Part shown: one piece after another, positions 50,445 through 59,500 of the stretch
Layout: each line of letters begins with the position of its first letter
Numbering within the stretch: the stretch's first letter is position 1
Position numbers and translations under genes: made by a program
Notes under the pieces: generated by a model
Told to the model about the DNA's origin: nothing
What the model saw: the letters and a program-made list of their open reading frames with translations, nothing else
The model's database searches: none
Assembly: GCA_037441125.1 (NCBI GenBank)
Contig: JBBIST010000007.1
Location: 1 to 61,062, forward strand
DNA from: JALHMQ01 sp037441125
GTDB taxonomy: Bacteria > Pseudomonadota > Gammaproteobacteria > Burkholderiales > Burkholderiaceae_F
Direction of reading: 5' to 3'
DNA: 61,062 nucleotides

Positions 50445-51124
50445 GCCCCGAACCGGTTGCTCCCGCCGAGGACACGCCGGCGCTGCGCGCGCAGTTGATC
50501 GCCACTGCCGCCGCGCTGAACGCCACCGGCATCAACGTCAACAAGGCCGGCAACGTCTCGGCGCGCTGCCGGCGCGGTCGCACGGAGGGCTTGCTGGTGA
50601 CGCCGACCGGGATCGCCTACGAGGCCCTTGCGCCCGAGTCGCTGGTGTTCGTTCGCCTTTCCGACGGCACTGCCCGCGGCCGCCTGGCGCCGTCTTCGGA
50701 GTGGCGCTTCCACCGCGACATCCTCGCGGCGCGGCCCGAGTTCGACGCCGTCGTCCACAGCCACTCGCCGGCCGCCACCGCGCTCGCCTGCCACGGCGTC
50801 GGACTGACAGCGTTCCACTACATGGTGGCCGCAGCCGGCGGCATCGACATCCGCTGCGCTCCCTACGCGACCTTCGGCAGCCAGGAGCTGTCGGACCGGG
50901 CGCTGGCCGCGCTCGCCGGCCGGCGCGCCTGCCTGCTCGCGCACCACGGCGTGATCGCCTGCGGCGCTTCGCTGGCGCAGGCGCTGGCGCTGGCGATCGA
51001 GGTCGAGCACCTGGCGCGCATTTATCTGCATGCGCGCGCGCTGGGCGAGCCGCCCTGCCTGCCGGAGGCTGAAATGCGGCGGGTCCTGGAGCGCTTCGAG
51101 CACTACGGGCAGCCGCGCCGCTGA
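50441..51124 (+). CDS. Class II aldolase, fuculose-phosphate-aldolase-like (candidate Ald2)
   Basis: A 227-residue zinc aldolase: NVNKAGNVSARCRRGRTEGL, LVTPTGIAYEALAPESLVFV, SSEWRFHRDILAARPEFDAV, VHSHSPAATALAC (zinc His pair), FHYMVAAAGG, CAPYATFGSQELSD and LLAHHGVIACG. The match is closer to FucA than to the dehydratase MtnB. Coupled to mtnA, it fits the DHAP shunt in which methylthioribulose-1-P or deoxyribulose-1-P is split into DHAP and an aldehyde. The kinase or phosphorylase of the path is not here. Confidence 0.85.
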   Translation: MSPEPVAPAEDTPALRAQLIATAAALNATGINVNKAGNVSARCRRGRTEGLLVTPTGIAYEALAPESLVFVRLSDGTARGRLAPSSEWRFHRDILAARPEFDAVVHSHSPAATALACHGVGLTAFHYMVAAAGGIDIRCAPYATFGSQELSDRALAALAGRRACLLAHHGVIACGASLAQALALAIEVEHLARIYLHARALGEPPCLPEAEMRRVLERFEHYGQPRR

Positions 51125-51304
51125 GCCGGTCGCGGCGAGTCGGCTGCCCGGAGTCGGTCGCGCCGCCCGACCTCACTCGGCGCGCGCTTCCCGCGGCTGC
51201 CGCGGTTGCCCGCAGTTGCCCGCAGTTGCCTTGTCGCCGCCGCGGACCCGGTGCACCATTGGCGGCGTGGGGCGCGGCGGCAAGCGCGCGCCCCCCACGC
51301 GAGC

Positions 51305-52066
51305 ATGCCGCTGCGACCGCCCGCCGATCCGCCCGACACCCTGCCGACCGAGATCGCGACGCTCGGAGAGTCGCGGGTACGCGCGGTCATCTGGCCGACG
51401 CGAGCGCTCGCCACGCGCGAGCGCTGGTTCGACGAGTTGTACGTCTGGACCGAGGGCCAGCAGCCGGGAACGATGCAGCGCGCCCGGATCCAGATCGAGG
51501 CGCTCGGCAAGGGCTTCGCGATGCTGGAAGAGGAGTGCGCGCAGCGGGTCGCAGCGACGCTGTCGTTCGGCACAATCGAGCGCAGCCTCGACCTCGTGAC
51601 CGAGGTCTTCGACCGGCACCGGCTGGTCTGCCACCGGATGTCGATCCTGGTGCGCGGCACGGTGGAGCGGATCCGCTCGCCGTATCGGGTGCAGAGCTTT
51701 TTCGACTGGCTGCGCACCCAGCGCGTGCCGCTCGGCTACCGCTTGAGCGCGGCGCGCGTCGGCATGGAGATGAAGGCGATCGACTTCGTGCGGCCCGACT
51801 TCGCCAAGCTGCTGGCGCCGCAGTCGCGCCGGCCGGACGCCTGGCAGGATGCGCTGCTCGAAGCACGCGCGGCCGGACTGAACCCGCAGTGGCTGATCGT
51901 CGCCGGCATCGAGACCGACGGCCAGCGCGACCTGGCCACGTTCGCCGGCTACCGCTTCGCCCAGGGCACGGCGATCAAGCCCTGCCACGCGCCGCCGCGC
52001 ACGCGCGGCGCCAACCGGCTCTGGCCCGAGAGCCAGCAGTCGGGCGAGGCGGCGGCCGGCGACTGA
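51305..52066 (+). CDS. Degenerate EAL-domain protein
   Basis: A 253-residue protein from the ATG at 51305. The C-terminal half follows the EAL fold (PLGYRLSAARVGMEMKAIDF, VRPDFAKLL, LNPQWLIVAGIETDGQRDLA, YRFAQGTAIKPC). The catalytic EAL motif, the DDFGxG loop and most Mg-binding residues are absent, so it should not hydrolyse c-di-GMP. A sensory or protein-binding role is possible. The 180 bp upstream contain a short tandem of GTTGCCCGCA units near 51203-51235. Confidence 0.7.
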   Translation: MPLRPPADPPDTLPTEIATLGESRVRAVIWPTRALATRERWFDELYVWTEGQQPGTMQRARIQIEALGKGFAMLEEECAQRVAATLSFGTIERSLDLVTEVFDRHRLVCHRMSILVRGTVERIRSPYRVQSFFDWLRTQRVPLGYRLSAARVGMEMKAIDFVRPDFAKLLAPQSRRPDAWQDALLEARAAGLNPQWLIVAGIETDGQRDLATFAGYRFAQGTAIKPCHAPPRTRGANRLWPESQQSGEAAAGD

Positions 52067-52091
52067 GCCGCCGCCTCGGCGGCAACTCGCG

Positions 52092-52421
52092 CTACGCGTA
52101 CTTGGCCAGCGTGCGCGTGATCCGCAGCAAGCGCTCGCCCGGCCGTTCGCCGGCGCGGTCCGGCGCCGGCGGTGCGGCGGCAAAGCGCGGATGCGCGATC
52201 GCGCATGCGGCCAGTTCGAAGTAGGTCTTGTCGAGTGCCTTGCGCGCAGCCGACATCTGCTGCGCGATCGCTTCGCAGTCGGCGTCGGCCTCGATCATCG
52301 ACTGGATGCCGCGCAACTGGCCCTCGATGCGCTTCAGGCGCAGCACCAGCGCGCGGCGTGCCGAAGCCGTCGCCTCGGCCTCGCCGGCGCGGTCGGCCTT
52401 GCGACGTTCAGGAGCAGGCAA
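52092..52421 (-). CDS. CsoR-family (DUF156) repressor with atypical cysteines
   Basis: A 109-residue helical repressor: LVLRLKRIEGQLRGIQSMIE, DADCEAIAQQMSAARKALDK, TYFELAACAIAH. The first sensor Cys is at 49. The canonical His and second Cys of copper-sensing CsoR (25 and 29 residues later) are Ala74 and Pro78; instead a Cys lies at 73. This suggests thiol or persulfide sensing, or another ligand, rather than copper. It overlaps the DUF2892 gene by 14 bp at the end of the RND operon, and two operator-like palindromes lie upstream of that operon. Confidence 0.8.
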   Translation of the reverse strand: MPAPERRKADRAGEAEATASARRALVLRLKRIEGQLRGIQSMIEADADCEAIAQQMSAARKALDKTYFELAACAIAHPRFAAAPPAPDRAGERPGERLLRITRTLAKYA

Positions 52422-52629
52422 CGCGGCTCTCCGGCACGCCCAGCTTCTTCAGGATCCAGCCGAGCGGGCAGACGTTGGTGAAGCCGTACTGCAGCAGGTT
52501 GGCGCCGACGAAGGCGGTGAAGGCGAGCGCCCACGGCGAGACGAAGATCGGGCTCGCCTCGAGCCCGAGGGCGAGCGACAGCAGGATGAAGCTGCCGGCG
52601 AAGACATGGATCAGGCGGTCGATGGTCAT
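52408..52629 (-). CDS. DUF2892 inner-membrane protein
   Basis: A 73-residue protein with two transmembrane helices (VFAGSFILLSLALGL and the FTAFVGANLLQYGFTNVCPL region) and the C-P-L-G/PLGWILKKLGV end typical of YgaP-like DUF2892. In sulfur-related operons this domain accompanies rhodaneses and CstR-type regulators. It sits between the RND pump and the CsoR-family gene. Confidence 0.85.
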   Translation of the reverse strand: MTIDRLIHVFAGSFILLSLALGLEASPIFVSPWALAFTAFVGANLLQYGFTNVCPLGWILKKLGVPESRVACS

Positions 52630-52689
52630 TGCAGTGATTCCTTCGAGGTGGAGTGATTGGTTACGCGTCTAGCTTCTAGCGTCCGGGGT

Positions 52690-55600
52690 CTAGCGTGGGG
52701 CAGGGGCGTGATCGTGTGCTCCAGGTTCGACGCTGGACGCTGGACGCTCGAACTTCTTCCAGTTGGCGGCGTAGTAGAGGACCGGGATCACCACCAGCGT
52801 GAGCACGGTGGAGACGAAGATGCCGAACACCAGGCTCACCGCCAGGCCGTTGAAGATCGGGTCGGGGAGGATGAACAGCGCGCCCGCCATCGCCGCCAAC
52901 GCGGTGAGCACGATCGGCTTGGCGCGCACGGCGGCGGCGTCGATCGTCGCCTGCTCGAAGCTCGCGCCCTCGCGCAGCCGCTGGTGCGCGAAGTCCACGA
53001 GCAGGATCGAGTTGCGCACGATGATGCCGGCCAGAGCAATCATGCCGATCATCGAAGTGGCGGTGAACTGCGCGCCCAGCAGCGCGTGCCCGGGCAGCAC
53101 GCCGATCACGGTCAGCGGGATCGGCGCCATGATCACGAGCGGCGTCAGGTACGAGCGGAACTGCGCCACCACCAGCAGGTAGATCAGGATCAGACCGACC
53201 GCATAGGCGATGCCCATGTCGCGGAAGGTCTCGTAGGTGATCTGCCACTCGCCGTCCCACTTCAAACCGAAGGCGGTGAAGCGGTCGGCCGGCGCCTCGA
53301 TCCAGTACTCCTCGAGCGGCAGCCCGCCCGGGGTGGCGATCGCGGCGATGCCCGGGCGCAGATCGAACATCCCGTACAACGGCGAGCCGATCCTGCCCGG
53401 GCCGCCGGCCACGTCGCCGACGACGTAGACCACCGGCTGCAGGTTCTTGCGGTAGATCACCGGCTCCACCGGCTTGGTCACCGCGGTCACCAGTTCGGCC
53501 AGTGCCACCTCGAGCGGCTGGCCGCGCGCGTCCTGCCCGCGCAGGCGCAGCTTCAGCATCTCGTCGAGACGGCCCTTCTGCTCGGAGGCCAGGCCGATGC
53601 GCACCGGCACCGTGTACTTGCTGCGGCCATCGTGCAGCGGCGTGATGTCCTCGCCGGCGAGCGCCAGCCGCGCCGCGCGCGCCACCTCGGCGGCGGCGAT
53701 CCCGTACAGGGCGGCCTTGGCGGTGTCGACCCGCAGCAGCACGCGCTGCGCCTGGTCCTGGGTCGAGTCGTCGATGGCGACGATCTCGGGCGTGGCCTCG
53801 AACACCGCACGCACCTGGCGGGCGAGCTGCTTGGTGGCCGCGTAGTCAGGGCCGTAGATCTCGGCCACGATCGGCGACAGCACCGGCGGTCCGGGCGGCA
53901 CCTCTACCACCTTCAGATCGGCGCCGTGGCGGTCGGCGATCGCCTGCAGCGCCGGCAGCGCGCCCTGCGCGATGTCGTGGCTCTTGCGGTCGCGATCGGC
54001 CTTGTCGCGCAGGAGCACCTGCAGGTCGCCGACCTCGCCGCCGCTGCGCAGGTGGTACTGGCGCACCAGGCCGTTGAAGTTGATCGGCGAGGCGAGCCCG
54101 GCGTAGGCCTGCACGCTCGTGACTTCCGGCACGCGCGCCACCTCGGCGGCCAGTTCGCGCAGCACGGCGGCGGTGGTCTCGACCGCGGTTCCGGTGGGCA
54201 TGTCGACCACCACCTGGAACTCGTTCTTGTTGTCGAAGGGCAGCATCTTCAGGATCACCGCCTGCAGCGGCACCAGCGCCACGCTGGCGGCGATCGCGCC
54301 GAAGATCGCCAGCCACAGCAGCCGCCGCGGGCGGCGACCTTCGCGCCCGTGCAGGAACGGCGAGATCGCGCGCGTGAACACGGTGTTCAGTCGCACCGTC
54401 AGCCGGTCGGCGCTGGCCGGCGCCTGCGCGCCGTGATGGCGTGCCAGCAGCCGCAGCGCCAGCCAGGGCGTGACGACGAAGGCGATCGCCAGCGACAGCA
54501 GCATCCCCATCGACGAATTGATCGGGATCGGCGCCATGTACGGCCCCATCAGGCCGGTGACGAAGGCCATCGGCAGCAGGGCGGCGATCACCGTCAGGGT
54601 GGCGAGGATGGTCGGGCCGCCGACTTCGTCGACCGCGCGCGGAATCATTGCCGTTGCCGGCCCATGGTCGAACTGCGATCGGCGATGGATGTTCTCCACC
54701 ACCACGATCGCGTCGTCGACCAGAATGCCGATCGAGAAGATCAGCGCGAACAGCGACACCCGGTTCAGCGTGAAGCCGATCGCCCACGACGCGAACAGTG
54801 TCGTCGCCAGCGTCAGCACGACGGCCACCGCGACCACCACCGCTTCGCGCCGGCCAAGCGACGCCCACACCAGCGCCACCACCGACAGCGTGGCGAAGAT
54901 CAGTTTCTGCAGCAGCGAGTTCGCCTTCTCGCGCGCGGTCTCGCCGTAGTTGCGCGTGACCTCGACCTGCATCGCCTCCGGGATGATCGCCCCGCGCAGC
55001 TCATCGACCCGGGCCAGCAGCTCGTCGGCCACGGTGGCGGCGTTGGTGCCGGCTTTCTTCGACACCGAGATCGTTACCGCCGGGAACTCCTGGTAGTGGC
55101 GCTGGCCGTCGCGCTCGCTCACCTGGCCGTGCCAGACATAGGTCTGCGGCGTGTCGGCGCCGAGCCTGACCTGCGCCAGATCGGACAGGAACACCGGCCG
55201 GCGCGTGCCGTCGGCGCCGGTGCGCACCGCGACCACGAGCCGCGCCACGTCGTCGGCCGACTGGAAGAACTCGCCGGCGCGCACGTCGATCACGCGGTTG
55301 CCGGCGACCATCTGGCCGGCCGGCGCCGAGGCGTTGGCCGCCAGCAGCGCGCGCTCGATGTCGGTCACCGTGACCCGATGCGCGGCCATGCGCGCGGGAT
55401 CGAGGATCACGCGCAGCACTTGGTCGGGGCCGCCGAGAGTGACCACCTCGCGCGTGCCCTCGACGCGCTTGAGTTCGATCTCCAGCGCGTGCGCGACCTT
55501 CTGCAGATCGGCCGGCGTCGCCTGCGCCGGTCCGCCGTGCAGGGTCAGGGTGACGATCGGCACGTCGTCGATGCCGCGCGGCTTGACCAGCGGCGGCCGC

Positions 55601-56055
55601 ACGCCCAGGTGCACCGGCAGCCAGTCGGCATTGGCGGCGAGCGTGTCGTGCAGCCGCACCAGGGCGGCGATCCGGTCTTCGCCGACCTTGAACTGGACGG
55701 TGATGATCGCCAGTCCCGGCCGCGTCACCGAGTACACATGCTCGATGCCGGTGATCTGCGCCAGCACCTGCTCGGCCGGGACTGTGACCAGATTGTGCGT
55801 GTCGTCGCTGGACGCGCCCGGAAACGCAATCAGCACGTTGGCCATCGTGACGTTGATCTGCGGCTCTTCCTCCTTCGGCGTGACGATCAGCGCAAACAGG
55901 CCGAGCAACAGACCGATCAGCGCCAGCAGCGGCGTGATCTGCGTCGTCAGGAAGGCGCGCGCGATGCGGCCGGAGATGCCGAGCGGGGCCGCGGCTTCGC
56001 CGGCCGCGCGCGCGCCCTCGTCCGGTGCAGCGCCGGTGCCGTCGTGCGAACTCAT
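52690..56055 (-). CDS. RND family efflux transporter permease (AcrB-like)
   Basis: A 1121-residue inner-membrane pump with the RND layout: one N-terminal helix, large periplasmic loop, six helices, second loop and five more helices. Seen motifs include PKEEEPQINVTMANVLIAFP, SIGILVDDAIVVVENIHRR (motif with the D in helix 4), and MIGMIALAGIIVRNSILLVD near the C-terminus. The PKEEEP-I-V-x-M pattern matches the group of RND pumps that occur with HlyD and DUF302/DUF2892. The start overlaps the adaptor stop (ATGA). Substrate unknown; no outer-membrane TolC partner lies next to it. Confidence 0.92.
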   Translation of the reverse strand: MSSHDGTGAAPDEGARAAGEAAAPLGISGRIARAFLTTQITPLLALIGLLLGLFALIVTPKEEEPQINVTMANVLIAFPGASSDDTHNLVTVPAEQVLAQITGIEHVYSVTRPGLAIITVQFKVGEDRIAALVRLHDTLAANADWLPVHLGVRPPLVKPRGIDDVPIVTLTLHGGPAQATPADLQKVAHALEIELKRVEGTREVVTLGGPDQVLRVILDPARMAAHRVTVTDIERALLAANASAPAGQMVAGNRVIDVRAGEFFQSADDVARLVVAVRTGADGTRRPVFLSDLAQVRLGADTPQTYVWHGQVSERDGQRHYQEFPAVTISVSKKAGTNAATVADELLARVDELRGAIIPEAMQVEVTRNYGETAREKANSLLQKLIFATLSVVALVWASLGRREAVVVAVAVVLTLATTLFASWAIGFTLNRVSLFALIFSIGILVDDAIVVVENIHRRSQFDHGPATAMIPRAVDEVGGPTILATLTVIAALLPMAFVTGLMGPYMAPIPINSSMGMLLSLAIAFVVTPWLALRLLARHHGAQAPASADRLTVRLNTVFTRAISPFLHGREGRRPRRLLWLAIFGAIAASVALVPLQAVILKMLPFDNKNEFQVVVDMPTGTAVETTAAVLRELAAEVARVPEVTSVQAYAGLASPINFNGLVRQYHLRSGGEVGDLQVLLRDKADRDRKSHDIAQGALPALQAIADRHGADLKVVEVPPGPPVLSPIVAEIYGPDYAATKQLARQVRAVFEATPEIVAIDDSTQDQAQRVLLRVDTAKAALYGIAAAEVARAARLALAGEDITPLHDGRSKYTVPVRIGLASEQKGRLDEMLKLRLRGQDARGQPLEVALAELVTAVTKPVEPVIYRKNLQPVVYVVGDVAGGPGRIGSPLYGMFDLRPGIAAIATPGGLPLEEYWIEAPADRFTAFGLKWDGEWQITYETFRDMGIAYAVGLILIYLLVVAQFRSYLTPLVIMAPIPLTVIGVLPGHALLGAQFTATSMIGMIALAGIIVRNSILLVDFAHQRLREGASFEQATIDAAAVRAKPIVLTALAAMAGALFILPDPIFNGLAVSLVFGIFVSTVLTLVVIPVLYYAANWKKFERPASSVEPGAHDHAPAPR

Positions 56056-57146
56056 CGCAGCCTCCCGGCGGCCGCCAGCGGATCGAGCGCAACGCGCTCG
56101 CCCTCGACCAGACCCGCCAGCACCTCGACCAGCGCTTCGGCCGCGGCCTCGGCGGCGGTCACGCGCTCGCCGACCCGGATCTGACGCAACTGAGGCCGGC
56201 CGTCGGCGCCGATCACGTACACCGCGGTCAGTTCACCGCGCACCAGCACCGCCGCCTGCGGCAGCACCAGCTTGCGCGCGGTGCCGACCGGCAGCCACAC
56301 CTTGGCCGCCGTCCCCGGCACCACGCCGGCCGGAAGGTCGGCGCCGAGATCGGCGCGCACCAGCGTCGACAGCAGTCGCGCATCGGCCGCCGGCAGCACG
56401 GTCACGCGCGTCGCCGCGACGGTACGCGCCAGGGTCGGCAATTCGACCTGCGCCGTGCGCGCACCGATCACGCGCGGCAGCACGAACTGCGGCACCGCGC
56501 CCACCGCGCGCAGTTGTGCCGGATCGTGCACCAGCAGCAAGGGCTGGCCGGGGCCGGCGAGTTCGCCGCGCTCGATCATCCGCTGCGACACCACGCCGTC
56601 GATCGGCGCGCGCAGTTCGGCGAAGCTGCGCGCGGTCTGCGCCTGCGCGGCGCCGGCGCGCGCGACCTCGAGCGCGGCGCGCGCCGTCTTCAGTTCTGCT
56701 TCGACGCGGTCAGCCGCGGCGCGGCTGACGAAGCCCTGTCGCACCAGCTCCTGCGTGCGGTCGTACTCGAGCTGCGCCTGGCCGAGGCCGGCCTCGGCCT
56801 GAGCGATCGCCGCGCGTCCGGCGCTGACCCGGGCGTCGGTGTCGCGCGTGTCGATGCGCGCCAGCAACTGGCCGCGGCGCACGCGGTCGCCGGCGTCGAC
56901 GTAGATCTCGGTGACCGTGCCGCCGATCTGCGCTGAGACCGCCGCCTGGCGCACCGCCTCGATCAGCGCGTCGGCCGGGTAGGTCTCGAGAACCTGGCGC
57001 AGCGCGACCACGGCGGTGGCCAGTTCGGCCGGCGCGCCGGCCGCGGCCGGCGCCGGCTTGGCGCCCTGGGCCAACAGGCCGGTGGTTGTCAGCAAGGCGC
57101 CGGCCAGCACGGTGCCGACGGCGATGGCGATCGATTTGCGTTGCAT
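56052..57146 (-). CDS. RND periplasmic adaptor subunit (HlyD/MFP family)
   Basis: A 364-residue membrane-fusion protein: a signal peptide (IAIAVGTVLAGALLTTTGLL), a biotinyl-lipoyl half (VSAQIGGTVTEIYVDAGDRV, RRGQLLARIDTRDTDARVSA), a helical hairpin, the second lipoyl half (FAELRAPIDGVVSQRMIERG), and a C-terminal barrel. It is coupled by a 4-bp overlap to the pump gene. An operator-like palindrome lies 50 bp upstream. Confidence 0.92.
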   Translation of the reverse strand: MQRKSIAIAVGTVLAGALLTTTGLLAQGAKPAPAAAGAPAELATAVVALRQVLETYPADALIEAVRQAAVSAQIGGTVTEIYVDAGDRVRRGQLLARIDTRDTDARVSAGRAAIAQAEAGLGQAQLEYDRTQELVRQGFVSRAAADRVEAELKTARAALEVARAGAAQAQTARSFAELRAPIDGVVSQRMIERGELAGPGQPLLLVHDPAQLRAVGAVPQFVLPRVIGARTAQVELPTLARTVAATRVTVLPAADARLLSTLVRADLGADLPAGVVPGTAAKVWLPVGTARKLVLPQAAVLVRGELTAVYVIGADGRPQLRQIRVGERVTAAEAAAEALVEVLAGLVEGERVALDPLAAAGRLR

Positions 57147-57195
57147 GGGAAGCGCTGCTCGCTGCAGTCCGGATCAAGGCTCGGACGATAGCTGA

Positions 57196-57213
57196 GATAC
57201 TCCGTGGGGTATC
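57196..57213. promoter_or_regulatory. Candidate CsoR-family operator (ATAC-N8-GTAT), adaptor promoter
   Basis: The 18-bp site GATAC-TCCGTGGG-GTATC has 5-bp perfect arms (6 when extended one base each side) and a G-rich centre like CsoR/CstR operators. It lies 50 bp upstream of the adaptor ATG. The same ATAC-N8-GTAT layout recurs at 57878-57893. No other window gene would be controlled from here. Confidence 0.65.
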
Positions 57214-57362
57214 TTGAGCGCGGTCACGGCGACGGTCGCGCGTGATCACGATCACCGCGGCGCGCCGCCGGCCGGCGGCGCCTGATCGGGCACCGCTGTG
57301 CGGTATCTAAACGGGCAAGGCGGTGCGCGGCAAGCGCGCAGCGTTCGATCAGACGCGGCGCC

Positions 57363-57752
57363 TTAGAGCGCCGCCATCACCTTCTGCAGCCGTTCGCGCA
57401 CCTCGGCGGCGATCGCATGCACCTCGGGACGGTCGACCAGCTTGACCATCATCGCCGGGTCCATGAACTCGACCTGGACGCCGGCGGCGTCCTGGCGCAC
57501 GACGACGTTGCACGGAAGCAGCAGGCCGATCGTCGGCTCGAGTTCGAGGGCGCGGTGCGCGAACTGCGGGTTGCAGGCGCCGAGGATCTTGTACGGCGCC
57601 ACGTCGCGGTCGAGCTTCTTCTTCAGCGTCGCCTGGACGTCGATTTCGGTCAGCACGCCGAAGCCCTGCTTGGCCAGCTCCTCGGTCACGCGCGCCACCG
57701 CGGTGGCGAAGTCACAGGCGACGGTGCGGCCGAAGCCGTAGCTGTTTTGCAT
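57363..57752 (-). CDS. DUF302 family protein
   Basis: A 129-residue cytosolic protein: SYGFGRTVACDFATAVARVT, EELAKQGFGVLTEIDVQATL, YKILGACNPQFAHRALELEP, IGLLLPCNVVVRQDAAGVQV, FMDPAMM. This is the full DUF302 fold, often found with sulfur- or metal-responsive RND and CsoR operons; function not known. It is the first gene of the minus-strand set (216 bp before the adaptor gene), preceded by the second operator candidate. Confidence 0.9.
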   Translation of the reverse strand: MQNSYGFGRTVACDFATAVARVTEELAKQGFGVLTEIDVQATLKKKLDRDVAPYKILGACNPQFAHRALELEPTIGLLLPCNVVVRQDAAGVQVEFMDPAMMVKLVDRPEVHAIAAEVRERLQKVMAAL

Positions 57753-57877
57753 CTGCGGGCTCCTCGAGCGGGGGTCGATCGCGGCGCTGGCGCGCGATCG
57801 GCTGCCGGCGATCGCCGGCGGGTCGCAATCGCCGCCATCTTAGCGAGGCCGGCGGCGGTCGCCGGCAGGCTCCGAAG

Positions 57878-57893
57878 ATACATGCGGGAGTAT
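57878..57893. promoter_or_regulatory. Second ATAC-N8-GTAT operator candidate, DUF302 promoter
   Basis: ATAC-ATGCGGGA-GTAT, 126 bp upstream of the DUF302 start. Arms and 8-bp spacing match the site at 57196-57213 while the centres differ. Two such sites bracket the DUF302 gene and fit joint control by the CsoR-family repressor of this operon. Confidence 0.55.
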
Positions 57894-57940
57894 GTGACGG
57901 CGCTCACGAACGGCGCCGGCGCGCCGGACTGAGGCACGGG

Positions 57941-59500
57941 TCAACCCCAGGGCGCGCGCGTTTCGAACAGCTGCGCCAGCGCCACTTCGGCCTGCTTCAG
58001 TCCGGCCGCCTCGCGCGCCGCCAGTCCTTCGGCGATCGCCGCGCGCAACGCCTCGCCTGCACCCAGATCATCGAGCGCGGCGCGCGCCACCGCGACATCG
58101 TTGAGCTCGCCCAGCAGGTCCTGCAAGTGCGCCAGCCGCTCCAGGTACTCGGCGGTCGGCTGCGCCGGCAGCGCCACGGCGAACAGGTCGAGCGCATAGC
58201 GCAGCCGCTTGGCACGGATGCGCACCTCGTGCCGCCGCTCGGGTGTGAGCGCGGCGAAAAAGCGCGCCGCCGCGCGCAGCCGCGCCAGCAGTCGCGCGAG
58301 CTGCCGCGGCGCGAGCTTGCGCAGCGACGCCGCGCGCGACTTCGGCTGCCCGTGCGCCCAGGCAAGAAGGTCGAGCGCCAAGCGCGCAAAGCGGCCACTC
58401 GCCAGCGCGGCGCGGGCGCTGACACGCGCCTGCGCCTGCCGCTGCCGCGCCAGATCCGCCAGCGCCTGCAGCGCCGGCTGCTGCGCCGGCGGCACTGCGG
58501 CGGCCAAGTGCGGCAGGGTCTCGGTCACGAGCACGTCGGCGTCGCGCAGCGCGCCCAGTTCCTGCCCGATCCACTTCAGTTCGTCCTGCAGCGGCTGCGG
58601 CAGGCGCGCTTCGCGCCGCCACAGGCGCACTGCCGAGCGCATCCGGCGCAGCGCCACGCGCGCCTGGTGGACGAACTCCGGGTCATCGTGCTCGGCCAGC
58701 CCGCGCGCGTTGGCGAGCAGCACCTCGGTGCCGTGGCCGATCACCTGGCGCAGCGCCTGGTCGGCGCCATGTTGCGCGCGCAGCGGCGCGGCGAAGCCTT
58801 TGGCGCCGGCCTTGACCGGCGCCGGCGGTTGCGGGTCGAGCAGTCGGTAGCCGCGCGCCGCCTTGGTCTGTGCCAGCGGCAGCAACGCCAGCGGCTCGAC
58901 GCCGTCGCCGCCGAGCAGCCGGCGCGCGAGCTTGAAGATTGCGCTCGGCCGGCCCGACTTCAGCTCGAGTTCGAGTTCGAGCAACGGCAGACGGCGCGCG
59001 CAGCGCGCTCGGCCGGCGACCACGTGGCCGCGGTCGAGCGCCACCTCGACCAGCGACTTGCCGAGCGGCACCGTGCGCGCGCTGCGCACGAAGCGGGTCT
59101 CGAACAGCGGCACGAGCGCGGGCTTGCCGTGCGCGGCCAGCAGCGCCGGCAGCGGAGTCGCGCGCAGCCGGCCGAGCTGCAGGCGGCCGCCGGGGGCGAC
59201 GGTCTCCCACTCGCCGCGCGTGCCGAAGGCGCTGGCCGCCGCGCCCGCCTTCAGCGTCTGCACCCAGCCGTCGTCGCCTTTGCGCAGGCGCAGCACCATG
59301 CCGTGGCCGGCGAGCAGCCGCTCGGCGGTGTCGAAGTAGGTGGTCGTGAGCCTGTCGCGCCGCGCTGCGCCCAGGCGGGCCAGACGCGCGCGCAGTCGCG
59401 GCAGATCGCCGGCACTCACCGCGAGTTTCAGTTCGGTCTCGGTCGGCGGCGGGGGCGCGGTGGCGGCGGCCGCAGGTGCGGTCGTTGTCGGGGCTTTCAT
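57941..59500 (-). CDS. CYTH and CHAD domain protein
   Basis: A 519-residue protein. The N-terminal CYTH/triphosphate tunnel domain begins PPPPTETELKLAVSAGDL with the E-x-E-x-K signature and includes TTYFDTAERLLAGHGMVLRL. The C-terminal CHAD domain is helical and rich in basic residues (FVHQARVALRRMRSAVRLWR, VRIRAKRLRYALDLFAVALP). CHAD binds polyphosphate; the TTM domain hydrolyses triphosphate or polyphosphate. The ATG at 59500 leads a low-complexity Ala/Thr/Pro stretch. Confidence 0.92.
   Translation of the reverse strand: MKAPTTTAPAAAATAPPPPTETELKLAVSAGDLPRLRARLARLGAARRDRLTTTYFDTAERLLAGHGMVLRLRKGDDGWVQTLKAGAAASAFGTRGEWETVAPGGRLQLGRLRATPLPALLAAHGKPALVPLFETRFVRSARTVPLGKSLVEVALDRGHVVAGRARCARRLPLLELELELKSGRPSAIFKLARRLLGGDGVEPLALLPLAQTKAARGYRLLDPQPPAPVKAGAKGFAAPLRAQHGADQALRQVIGHGTEVLLANARGLAEHDDPEFVHQARVALRRMRSAVRLWRREARLPQPLQDELKWIGQELGALRDADVLVTETLPHLAAAVPPAQQPALQALADLARQRQAQARVSARAALASGRFARLALDLLAWAHGQPKSRAASLRKLAPRQLARLLARLRAAARFFAALTPERRHEVRIRAKRLRYALDLFAVALPAQPTAEYLERLAHLQDLLGELNDVAVARAALDDLGAGEALRAAIAEGLAAREAAGLKQAEVALAQLFETRAPWG

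Noticed and set aside
52657..56184. A plus-strand open frame of more than 1100 codons opposite the RND pump gene
   Set aside because: It has no family motifs, is rich in His/Arg/Gln/Asp repeats typical of antisense high-GC frames, and mirrors a clear AcrB-like gene.
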